Below, in pieces: positions 1-5,742 of a stretch of DNA of 6,547 nt (positions within the stretch are counted from its first letter, which is position 1; each line of letters starts with the position of its first letter). A program made the translations under genes and the position numbers. Under the pieces are notes generated by a model. That model had not been told where the DNA came from, searched no databases, and saw only the letters and a list, made by a program, of their open reading frames with translations. The DNA comes from Chloroflexota bacterium (GTDB lineage Bacteria; Chloroflexota; Dehalococcoidia; Lucifugimonadales; Lucifugimonadaceae). Location of the stretch: contig JACPRT010000086.1 of the NCBI GenBank assembly GCA_016189845.1, forward strand, positions 1 through 6,547, given 5' to 3'.

Positions 1-602
1 CCACCCGGCCGTACTCGGTCCCGATGGAGGTCCTGGAGCAGGCCAGGAAGGCCGGCAAGATACGCCACTATGGCGTGTCGAACTTCACGACCGACATGCT
101 CTCGGAATGCCTCAAGCCCGGGAGACCGGCCTGCAACCAGGTCGGGTACCACATCTTCGACCGGCGACCCGAGGCTGCCACCTTCCCGTTCGTGATGGAC
201 AACCAGATCGGCATAATGGCGTATGGATCGATGGCGCACGGTCTCCTGACGGGCGCGTGGAAGCCTGGCCAGACGTTCGGAGACGACGACTGGCGCAGGA
301 ACGGCAAGAATTTCGGGCTCACGACATGGGCCCCAGAGAATCTGCCCCGCAACCTGGCCATCGTCGACCGGCTCAAGGGGGTGGCGAAGGCGCACGGGAA
401 GACGCTCCCGCAACTGGCGATCGCGTGGGTGCTATCGCACCCGGCCGTCACGGTAGCCCTGTGCGGCGCCAAGGCGCCGAAGGAGATCCTGGAGGACGTC
501 GGCGGCGACTGGGTGATCCCGCAGGCCGTGCGAGACGACATCAATCGGATGGTGATGGCCGAAGGCGCGGGCATCGGCAAGGTTGGCGATCCCGGTCCCT
601 AG
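1..602 (+). CDS. Aldo/keto reductase, 5'-truncated by the window edge
   Basis: NAD(P)H-dependent oxidoreductase of the aldo/keto reductase superfamily (TIM barrel, cytosolic), which interconverts aldehydes or ketones and alcohols. Only the C-terminal part is visible, about 200 residues of a family usually around 300-330. The frame is open to the left edge (codons from base 3), and the residues before the ATG at 24 already fit the family, so that ATG is internal and not the start. Counting that Met as 1, visible family blocks are GKIRHYGVSNF (11-21), the QVGYHIFDRR strand, AYGSMAHGLLTG (equivalent of the usual YSPLxxGLLTG) and a C-terminal AIAWVLSHPAVTVALCGAK block, which in the family contributes to cofactor phosphate binding. 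The catalytic Asp-Tyr-Lys-His residues lie upstream of the window. The substrate cannot be told. The gene converges on the SDR gene with 5 bases between the stops. Family assignment is firm; specificity is unknown. Confidence 0.92.
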   Translation, partial: TRPYSVPMEVLEQARKAGKIRHYGVSNFTTDMLSECLKPGRPACNQVGYHIFDRRPEAATFPFVMDNQIGIMAYGSMAHGLLTGAWKPGQTFGDDDWRRNGKNFGLTTWAPENLPRNLAIVDRLKGVAKAHGKTLPQLAIAWVLSHPAVTVALCGAKAPKEILEDVGGDWVIPQAVRDDINRMVMAEGAGIGKVGDPGP

Positions 603-607
603 GACGG

Positions 608-1390
608 TCAGATCAGGGCGACGGCCTTGGTCATGCCAGCGGTCCAGCCGCCGTCCACGTTGTAGGCCGCGCCGGTCACGAACCCCGATTCGTCGCTCGC
701 GAGAAACAGAGCGACCTCTGCGACGTCCTTGGGGCGCCCGATCCGTCCGGCCGGCGCGATCCTCCCGGCGAACTCCCTGCCCGCGGGGTTCTCTTGCAGG
801 AACGGTTGCGACATCGGCGTGTCGATCCATCCCGGACAGATGCAATTTACGCGGATGCCGTCCGGGCCGTGGTCGATTGCCATCGCTCGCGTGAGCTGCA
901 TCACCGCCCCCTTGGTCGCGCAATATCCCGCGATGTCCGACTCGGCGTAAAAGCTATTTGCGGATGCCGTCAGGATGAATGAGCCGCCCCCCGTGCGCTT
1001 CATCTCGGGCACGGCGTACTTGGCGAGCAGGAAGGAACCCTTGACGTTCACGGCGAAGAGGTCGTCCCAGTCCTGCTCGGACAGGTCCAAGACGCTCCCA
1101 CCTCGCATGATCCCTGCATTGCTGAAGACGACGTTGAGCCTGCCGAAGCGGCGGACGGTTTCGCTGACAAGCTTCTTCACGAGATCGGCGCGCCTGACGT
1201 CGACCGTCATCGGGACGATGTGGCCCTGCGCGCCCGCGGGCACGGACTCGGCCGTTGTGAGTGCGGATTCCTGGTTGATGTCCGCAGCGGCGACGTTCGC
1301 GCCCTCCATCGCAAATCTGTGTGCGCTGGCGCGGCCGATCCCGGATCCTGCGCCAGTGACGATCGCGACCTTGCCGGTCAGGCGTCCCAT
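608..1390 (-). CDS. Classical short-chain dehydrogenase/reductase (SDR), probably NAD-dependent
   Basis: A 260-residue cytosolic Rossmann-fold oxidoreductase of the classical SDR/FabG-like type, full family length. All key elements are present: cofactor glycine motif TGAGSGIG (12-19), acidic D37 at the end of beta-2 (in the family this favours NAD(H) over NADP(H)), D64 near the adenine, NAG (91-93), and a catalytic tetrad N115, S143, Y156 and K160 in YxxxK. The PGWIDTPM segment (187-194) and the C-terminal NVDGGW are typical. The longest frame begins with TTG at 1399, but a strong AAGGAAGG ribosome site abuts that codon, so ATG at 1390 (9-base spacing) is the better start. It lies 30 bases downstream of the serine hydrolase stop and is probably co-transcribed with it. 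The substrate is unknown; SDRs of this kind oxidise secondary alcohols or sugars or reduce 3-oxo compounds, and sequence alone does not decide. Confidence 0.93.
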   Translation of the reverse strand: MGRLTGKVAIVTGAGSGIGRASAHRFAMEGANVAAADINQESALTTAESVPAGAQGHIVPMTVDVRRADLVKKLVSETVRRFGRLNVVFSNAGIMRGGSVLDLSEQDWDDLFAVNVKGSFLLAKYAVPEMKRTGGGSFILTASANSFYAESDIAGYCATKGAVMQLTRAMAIDHGPDGIRVNCICPGWIDTPMSQPFLQENPAGREFAGRIAPAGRIGRPKDVAEVALFLASDESGFVTGAAYNVDGGWTAGMTKAVALI

Positions 1391-1399
1391 CCGGTCCAA

Positions 1400-1407
1400 C
1401 CTTCCTT
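1400..1407 (-). promoter_or_regulatory. Ribosome binding site deciding the SDR start
   Basis: On the minus strand this reads AAGGAAGG, a strong Shine-Dalgarno match. It is directly adjacent to a TTG at 1399 (no spacing) and 9 bases upstream of the ATG at 1390, so it supports the ATG. It lies in the 30-base gap after the hydrolase stop, so the SDR can be translated from a shared transcript. Confidence 0.7.
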
Positions 1408-1420
1408 TCTTCGTGGGTTC

Positions 1421-2875
1421 CTATCTCAGCCTGCGGTACACCGCCCCGCCCAGCGCGAATGCGGCGACATGGCCGTCCGGCCCGGCCTCGAAGACCGCAA
1501 GCTCCCCACCGCCCCGCCCCCCGACGACCTCGAACGCCAGGGCGTCCCCGGTGGGCTCGAGGCGCGCAGGCGCGTGCAGGGAGCGGGTCCCGGGCGGCAG
1601 TACGAGCCGCAGGGCCGCGTCTCGCCATTCGACGTTGGTGAATAACACGTCGCGGGCGACGTATGCTCCGAGCAGCCGTCGGTACTGCTCCGGAACGGCT
1701 GCGGGAGCCACCTCGACAGCTGGCTGGCGCTGCGCAATGGCGTCGTTGAGCGCATTGAGCGCCGGGACCGCGACATCCTCCGGTCCGTCGTGCCAGCCCA
1801 GGTTGGTCAGGAATATGAAGCCGATCCCGTGGGCAGGATCGAACTGGACGGTCGTGCGGTGGCCAGGCAAGCCCCCACCATGATTCACGTAGATGCGGTC
1901 GCCGGAGCGGGTCGACCGCCACGGGAGCCCGTACCCCGCGCGCCAGTCCGGCTCGAGGATCTGTGGCCGGTGAATCTCCCGGATGGTCGCAGGGCTCAGG
2001 ATCGTCCTTGACCGGGCCTGTGATCCGGGCCCTTCGCTGAACGAGGCGCCGGACGATAGCGCGGTCCCCGGGCCGGCTCCACCGTCGCCCGTCGCCCGGT
2101 AGGCCGAAAGCTGAAACGAGACCCATTTCGCGAGGTCTTCGACCGATGAGTAGAGTCCACCGGCCGCGGCAAGACCGCCAATCGGGTGATGGTTGGCCCG
2201 GACAGGGGAATCGGAGTAGGCATCGGCGTCGTAGCCGGTCGCGAAGCGGCGACCGAGCTCAGGCGTCAACTCGAATGTGGTCGACGCAAGGCCAAGTGGC
2301 CGCAACAGGTTCCCCGCGACGTACCCCGCATAGGGAGTCTTGCTTGTCCTGGTGATTACTTCCCCGAGCAGGGCGAAGGCCAGGTTCGAATACTTGAACT
2401 GCGTATCCGGGTCGAGGACTACCTCGACCTTCGGCAGGCTGGCCAGAATGCGTTCGAAGGGTGGGAAGTCGAGGGTTTCCCAGTACCGGAAGGGCGCTTC
2501 GCTGACCAGGCCAGAGTGGTGGGTCAGGAGGCGCCGGATGGTTACCTGGTCCAGGTCGCCCCGCTTCGCGTGCGCCCGTCCGAACTCGGGGATATGCCTC
2601 GAGATCGGGTCGTCCAACGACAACCTGCCAGCGTCCCTGAGCTGCATGATCGCTGCGCCGGTGAAGGTCTTGGTGATCGACGCTACCCGGAACAGACTCC
2701 GGACATCTGCGGGCCGTCGCGATTCCAGGTCGGCAAAGCCGAACCCCTGGGACCACTCCAGCCGGTCACCGGAAACGATGCCCGCGGCCGCGCCCGGGAT
2801 CCCGTACCTGCCAATGGCCGCGGCGATGATTTCACGTATTCGGGGAAGCGCCGCGTCAAACGGACTGTCTGCCAA
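1421..2875 (-). CDS. Serine hydrolase of the class C beta-lactamase / esterase / D-aminopeptidase superfamily
   Basis: A 484-residue serine hydrolase (Pfam Beta-lactamase type). With TTG 2875 as start, the motifs are S66-I-T-K69 (nucleophile and general base in SxxK), HHSGL (119-123), Y162-S-N164 (the YxN motif) and H333-G-G-G (the KTG-equivalent in esterase-like members). The catalytic domain covers roughly residues 8-375. Residues about 396-484 form a separate beta-rich C-terminal domain as in many family members. A Gly/Ser/Ala-rich segment at about 261-293 looks like a flexible insertion within the catalytic domain. No signal peptide is visible: the frame meets a TAG 30 bases upstream of the first possible TTG (2887), with no other start between. 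The protein is therefore probably cytosolic, which argues against a role as an antibiotic-resistance beta-lactamase and favours an esterase, lactonase or peptidase. HxG in place of KTG points the same way. Likely operon with the downstream SDR. The substrate is unknown. Confidence 0.9.
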   Translation of the reverse strand: MADSPFDAALPRIREIIAAAIGRYGIPGAAAGIVSGDRLEWSQGFGFADLESRRPADVRSLFRVASITKTFTGAAIMQLRDAGRLSLDDPISRHIPEFGRAHAKRGDLDQVTIRRLLTHHSGLVSEAPFRYWETLDFPPFERILASLPKVEVVLDPDTQFKYSNLAFALLGEVITRTSKTPYAGYVAGNLLRPLGLASTTFELTPELGRRFATGYDADAYSDSPVRANHHPIGGLAAAGGLYSSVEDLAKWVSFQLSAYRATGDGGAGPGTALSSGASFSEGPGSQARSRTILSPATIREIHRPQILEPDWRAGYGLPWRSTRSGDRIYVNHGGGLPGHRTTVQFDPAHGIGFIFLTNLGWHDGPEDVAVPALNALNDAIAQRQPAVEVAPAAVPEQYRRLLGAYVARDVLFTNVEWRDAALRLVLPPGTRSLHAPARLEPTGDALAFEVVGGRGGGELAVFEAGPDGHVAAFALGGAVYRRLR

Positions 2876-2880
2876 TTCAG

Positions 2881-2885
2881 CCTCC
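2881..2885 (-). promoter_or_regulatory. Ribosome binding site deciding the hydrolase start
   Basis: The minus strand reads GGAGG here, 5 bases before TTG at 2875. The longest frame would begin with TTG at 2887, but that codon overlaps this site and has no good ribosome site of its own. TTG 2875 is therefore preferred, giving an N-terminus of MADSPFDAALP. Confidence 0.6.
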
Positions 2886-2911
2886 AAGCGCGCACCAGCC
2901 GCGCGTCGGCC

Positions 2912-2941
2912 ACTCTAGACGAGTGAGGCGAGGGTTCACAA
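2912..2941 (-). promoter_or_regulatory. Possible sigma70-type promoter for the hydrolase-SDR unit
   Basis: On the minus strand, TTGTGA (2941-2936) and TAGAGT (2917-2912) each match 4 of 6 consensus bases and are separated by 18 bases. A transcript would begin near 2905, leaving about 30 bases to the TTG start with the GGAGG site inside, a normal geometry. A perfect 5-base inverted repeat, CACTC-N5-GAGTG (+ strand 2911-2925), covers the -10 element and could be an operator or chance. The match is weak, but this is the only gap over 100 bases among the minus-strand genes. Confidence 0.28.
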
Positions 2942-3007
2942 GGAGGCGAGTCGGACGCGCCGACGCGGAGCGCGCCACCCGGTTTCGAGTGCCGCGGGGT
3001 ATCGCGC

Positions 3008-3841
3008 CTAAGCGCGGACGGCTACGACGTTCAACCAGTTGCGAGGCACAAACTGGATCTTGAGGTCTTCGAACGCCTCTTTCGCGCCGCGCTTGAGCGA
3101 GTCGCTGCCGGCTTCGAGAGGCACCCCGGGCAGGGTCCCCTCGATGAAGTCCCGGAAACCGCTGATGTCGATGTAGCCTTCGAGTGGGAACTCGACCGGG
3201 ATTACTTCTGCCTTGCTGACGCCAAAGCCGTGCTCCCTGAGGAGGAGCTTGTACCCTTCCGCGGAAAGCTGCCGCCGCGCTTCGGTCTTGTCTGCTTTCA
3301 CAGGGCGCAGGCCATGTTCCCTGACCAGGATGCGCAACGACCGCATCATCCACCGTCGGTAGAAGGTTTCGCTTTCCGGCGGGTTCGAACCCTCGAAGAA
3401 CGTCGTGTTGAACGCGAGCGTCCCGCCCGGCCGCAACGAACTACGCACATCGTCCAGCAGCTTTCCCTTGTCGGGGACATAGTGGATCGAGTTGCAGTAC
3501 ACGATCGAATCGACCTGGTCCTGAACGGCCGATCGCAGGTTCTGGACCTCGGCCTGGACGAACTTGACCATCGCCGTCTTGCGGTCTCCAAGCTCTGCGA
3601 TCGCCTGCCGGATCGCCGCCGAGGAGTGGTCGATGGCGTAGATGACCGTCTGGCGCGCCGACACGATGCGGTCGAGCATCAGGCGCGTAACCGCGCCGGT
3701 GCCGCATCCCAGGTCGACGATCGTCTGGTTCTTTCCCACGTCTGCGAGATCGAGCAGGCGCGAATTGACCTGTCTGTAGAAGTCCAGATTGGCAAAGCGG
3801 GTGAAGGAGTAGTCGGTCAGGTCCCTGGTGGATTCGGGCAC
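3008..3841 (-). CDS. Class I SAM-dependent methyltransferase, substrate unknown
   Basis: A 277-residue cytosolic methyltransferase of the Rossmann-like class I fold. Numbered from GTG 3841: motif I VDLGCGTGA (42-50) binds the SAM methionine part; D71 at the end of beta-2 (YAID) is placed to bind the ribose; VQAEVQNL (95-102) precedes the adenine region; D111-x-I-V-Y-C-N-S-I-H-Y (111-121) is motif IV-like; LRPGG (136-140) is the usual post-motif turn. Residues after about 150 form a long helical/cap region (for example WMMRSL and GYKLLLREHGFGV) that probably defines the acceptor, before the last strand NWLNVVAVRA. The general architecture is UbiE/BchM-like, but no specific acceptor can be named. 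The frame can be extended to TTG 3916, but GTG 3841 has a near-ideal ribosome site. It follows modC in the same direction after 93 bases with no visible terminator, so read-through is possible. Confidence 0.88.
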   Translation of the reverse strand: MPESTRDLTDYSFTRFANLDFYRQVNSRLLDLADVGKNQTIVDLGCGTGAVTRLMLDRIVSARQTVIYAIDHSSAAIRQAIAELGDRKTAMVKFVQAEVQNLRSAVQDQVDSIVYCNSIHYVPDKGKLLDDVRSSLRPGGTLAFNTTFFEGSNPPESETFYRRWMMRSLRILVREHGLRPVKADKTEARRQLSAEGYKLLLREHGFGVSKAEVIPVEFPLEGYIDISGFRDFIEGTLPGVPLEAGSDSLKRGAKEAFEDLKIQFVPRNWLNVVAVRA

Positions 3842-3846
3842 GTATT

Positions 3847-3852
3847 CCTCCC
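3847..3852 (-). promoter_or_regulatory. Ribosome binding site deciding the methyltransferase start
   Basis: The minus strand reads GGGAGG, ending 5 bases before GTG at 3841. It lies inside the longer possible frame that begins with TTG at 3916, which has no such site. This makes the 277-residue form more likely than the 302-residue form. Confidence 0.65.
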
Positions 3853-3922
3853 GCAATGCGGAAGCGGCACGGTCATAACGCGGGCAGACAGCAAGTAACC
3901 GCTGAGAGCCGCCCAAGGTGTG

Positions 3923-3928
3923 ATTCTA
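3923..3928 (-). promoter_or_regulatory. Possible -10 element upstream of the methyltransferase
   Basis: The minus strand reads TAGAAT (5 of 6 to consensus) in the 93-base gap between modC and the methyltransferase. Transcription would start near 3916, leaving a leader of about 75 bases before GTG 3841. No -35 hexamer is visible at 16-18 base spacing, so this is tentative. A weak stem, GTGT-N6-ACAC, surrounds it and lacks a T-run, so it is not a terminator. Confidence 0.2.
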
Positions 3929-3934
3929 CACTGG

Positions 3935-5029
3935 TCAGGCAACGTCAGCATCGAGAACCGCCACGCTGGACGACTTGAATACCAGGAAGACCTGCTGCCC
4001 GGCCACGAGCTTCAGATCGGCAACGGCGCTTTCGGTCAGTTCAGCTATGAGCGGCGTCCCGATGTCGACCGCGGCGTATGCGCGACCGGCGTCCATGTCG
4101 AGGTTCTTGAGCGTCGCGGCTAGCACGTTCCGGGCGCTCAATCCCTCGGGCCGGCGGATGGCCAGGATGATCTCCGAGGCGCCAATCGAGACCATGACAC
4201 GCTCGCCCTTCTGGCGACCGCCGACGGGTGCGAACAACGTGGCACTGCCGACACCCACACGCCCTGCACCGGTCGAACCGGCATCGAGGACCTCTCCTTC
4301 GAGCAGGTTCTCGAGCGCGCCGGACTCGTGCCAGAAACCCGCCGTGCGTTCTAGCAGCAGCCGCGATGGGCGATCGAAGGCGCTGATGCGTCCGCCCTGC
4401 ATCAGAAGGGCACGGTCGGCCAGCGCCAGTGTCTCCGTGATCGAATGCGAGACGTAGAGCATCGGAATGCCCAGATCACGCCGTATGCGGCGCAGGTATG
4501 CGACGACTATCCCGCGCAGGCCTGCATCGAGCGAGGCCATCGGCTCGTCGAGGAGCAGCACCTCGGGGGAAGCGGCCAGCGCACGGGCAAGCGCGACCCT
4601 CTGCTGCTCCCCGCCGGACAGTTGCCTCGCCGGACGGGCCAGGAGGGGCTCCAGGCGCAACAAACGGATCACCTCGTCGACGTCGATACGCCGCCGGCTG
4701 CCGGGCGCCAGTTCCAGGCCGTATCGGATATTGGCCGACACCGTCATGTGGGGGAACAGGGCGCCGTCCTGGAAGACGTACCCGATTCGCCGCCGCTCCG
4801 GACTTACATGGACCCGTTCTGCGGACGAAAAGAGAGTCCTTCCGTTCAGGACGATCGTGCCCCGGTCCGGCCTGAATATGCCTGCGATGCAGTCGAGGGT
4901 CGTCGTCTTCCCGCTACCGGATGGACCGAAGAGAGCGGTCACGCCCGGGAACGCCTGGGCGGCGCAGTCGAGCGTGAAACCCTCGATGCGCGCGTGGAGG
5001 TCGAAGCTGAGGACAGGAGCGCTGGTCAC
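3935..5029 (-). CDS. modC: Molybdate ABC transporter ATP-binding protein ModC
   Basis: A 364-residue ATPase that powers molybdate import on the cytoplasmic face of the membrane, working as a dimer with ModB. All ABC motifs are intact: Walker A GPSGSGKT (35-42), Q-loop Q87 in YVFQDGALFPHMTV, signature LSGGE (137-141), Walker B LLLDE (158-162), SLD D-loop (166-168) and switch H195. Residues about 297-359 form the C-terminal Mop/TOBE-type oxyanion-binding domain, which in ModC proteins can mediate regulation by bound molybdate. The length fits the family (about 350-365). The start is GTG at 5029, which overlaps the modB stop in GTGA and gives MTSAPVLSFDL. The open frame continues upstream inside modB, but that translation is a shadow. 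Translational coupling to modB is likely, since no strong separate ribosome site is visible. Tungstate transport cannot be excluded. Confidence 0.95.
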   Translation of the reverse strand: MTSAPVLSFDLHARIEGFTLDCAAQAFPGVTALFGPSGSGKTTTLDCIAGIFRPDRGTIVLNGRTLFSSAERVHVSPERRRIGYVFQDGALFPHMTVSANIRYGLELAPGSRRRIDVDEVIRLLRLEPLLARPARQLSGGEQQRVALARALAASPEVLLLDEPMASLDAGLRGIVVAYLRRIRRDLGIPMLYVSHSITETLALADRALLMQGGRISAFDRPSRLLLERTAGFWHESGALENLLEGEVLDAGSTGAGRVGVGSATLFAPVGGRQKGERVMVSIGASEIILAIRRPEGLSARNVLAATLKNLDMDAGRAYAAVDIGTPLIAELTESAVADLKLVAGQQVFLVFKSSSVAVLDADVA

Positions 5030-5724
5030 CGCCGGCTGCCTGCGGCCCGGTCCCTGACGAGCGATGTGGCGCGCGCAAGCAGGTAGTTGTGCACGGCGAT
5101 CGACGCCGCCGCCAGGGCAACCGTCACTCCGATCAGGCCAAACGCGGCAGAATCGTTGCCGGCAGAAATGCGCGTGAAGATGGCGAGCGAAAGCGTCTGC
5201 GTCTGGCCGGGGATGTTCCCGGCCACGACGATGGTCGCCCCGAACTCGGAAAGCGCCCGCGCGAAACCGAGCAGCACACCCGCCAGGATCCCGGGGTATG
5301 CAAGCGGCAGCGTGATCGTGAAGAACACTCGCCACGGCCCGGCGCCAAGCGTCCTGGCGGCGATCTCGACGCGGCGGTCGACGGTCGCGAACGCCACGAT
5401 GAACGCCCGCACCGACAACGGGAACGCGACGACTGCGGATGCGATCGCGGCCGCGACCCAGGTGAACGCGATGTCCCTTCCAAGGACGTCGAATGCGAGG
5501 CGGCCGACAGGGGAGTTTCGCCCGAGCAGCGAGAGCAGGGCGAACCCGATGACCACCGGCGTCAGCGCCAGGGGAAGCGACACCAGGACTTCAATCCAGA
5601 ACCTTCCGGGGACCCGCCGCCGGACCAGCAGCCACGCAAGGCCCAGGCCCGCAGGGACCACGACCAGCATGGCCGCGCCCGACACCTTGAGCGTCAGCAG
5701 GACTATCGACAGATCGGACGGCAT
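5026..5724 (-). CDS. modB: Molybdate ABC transporter permease ModB
   Basis: A 232-residue inner-membrane permease, usual family length, with about five hydrophobic segments (roughly residues 5-34, 44-68, 85-113, 141-169 and 192-217). The cytoplasmic EAA loop that docks with ModC is visible as E120-I-A-A-R-T-L-G127 through P140. The segment EFGATIVVAGNIPGQTQT (160-177) is highly characteristic of ModB among sulfate/molybdate-type permeases and separates it from CysT/CysW. The start is ATG 5724 with GGAG 7 bases upstream. It lies 18 bases after modA and overlaps modC by 4 bases, so the three are one operon. Confidence 0.96.
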   Translation of the reverse strand: MPSDLSIVLLTLKVSGAAMLVVVPAGLGLAWLLVRRRVPGRFWIEVLVSLPLALTPVVIGFALLSLLGRNSPVGRLAFDVLGRDIAFTWVAAAIASAVVAFPLSVRAFIVAFATVDRRVEIAARTLGAGPWRVFFTITLPLAYPGILAGVLLGFARALSEFGATIVVAGNIPGQTQTLSLAIFTRISAGNDSAAFGLIGVTVALAAASIAVHNYLLARATSLVRDRAAGSRR

Positions 5725-5731
5725 CGTTGGT

Positions 5732-5735
5732 CTCC
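5732..5735 (-). promoter_or_regulatory. Ribosome binding site of modB
   Basis: The minus strand reads GGAG 7 bases before the ATG at 5724, in the 18-base gap after modA. It is ordinary, but it shows that modB has its own initiation signal, whereas modC depends on the overlapping GTGA and modA has no visible site. Confidence 0.6.
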
Positions 5736-5742
5736 AGTATCG

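Noticed and set aside
24..26. ATG 24 as the start of the aldo/keto reductase
   Set aside because: The frame is open to the window edge, the preceding residues fit the family, and the N-terminal catalytic half would be missing; this is an internal Met of a gene cut by the window.
107..982. Long + strand frame of 291 residues spanning the aldo/keto reductase and SDR regions
   Set aside because: Arg/Gly/Pro-rich translation without any family motif, crossing the 3' ends of two well-supported genes. It is a high-GC shadow frame.
975..1883. 302-residue + strand frame opposite the SDR and hydrolase
   Set aside because: Antisense shadow of two genes with intact catalytic motifs; no ribosome site or recognisable domain.
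954..2126. 390-residue minus-strand frame overlapping both the hydrolase and SDR genes
   Set aside because: It is the shifted frame of those two genes; the translation is Arg-rich low complexity and has no motif.
1421..2875. Antibiotic-resistance class C beta-lactamase
   Set aside because: No signal peptide, HGGG in place of KTG and an extra C-terminal domain point to the wider esterase/peptidase superfamily.
2950..2964. GTCGG-N5-CCGAC hairpin after the methyltransferase as a terminator
   Set aside because: Five-base stem with no T-run; such stems are common by chance in GC-rich DNA.
3913..3934. Stem CCA-GTGT / ACAC-CT-TGG after modC as a terminator
   Set aside because: Only four contiguous pairs plus a bulged CCA/TGG, and no T-run on the minus strand; too weak for an intrinsic terminator.
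5030..5335. N-terminal extension of modC into modB (102 extra residues)
   Set aside because: The extension is out of frame with modB coding and Arg/Cys/His-rich, and ModC homology begins at the GTG 5029 that overlaps the modB stop.
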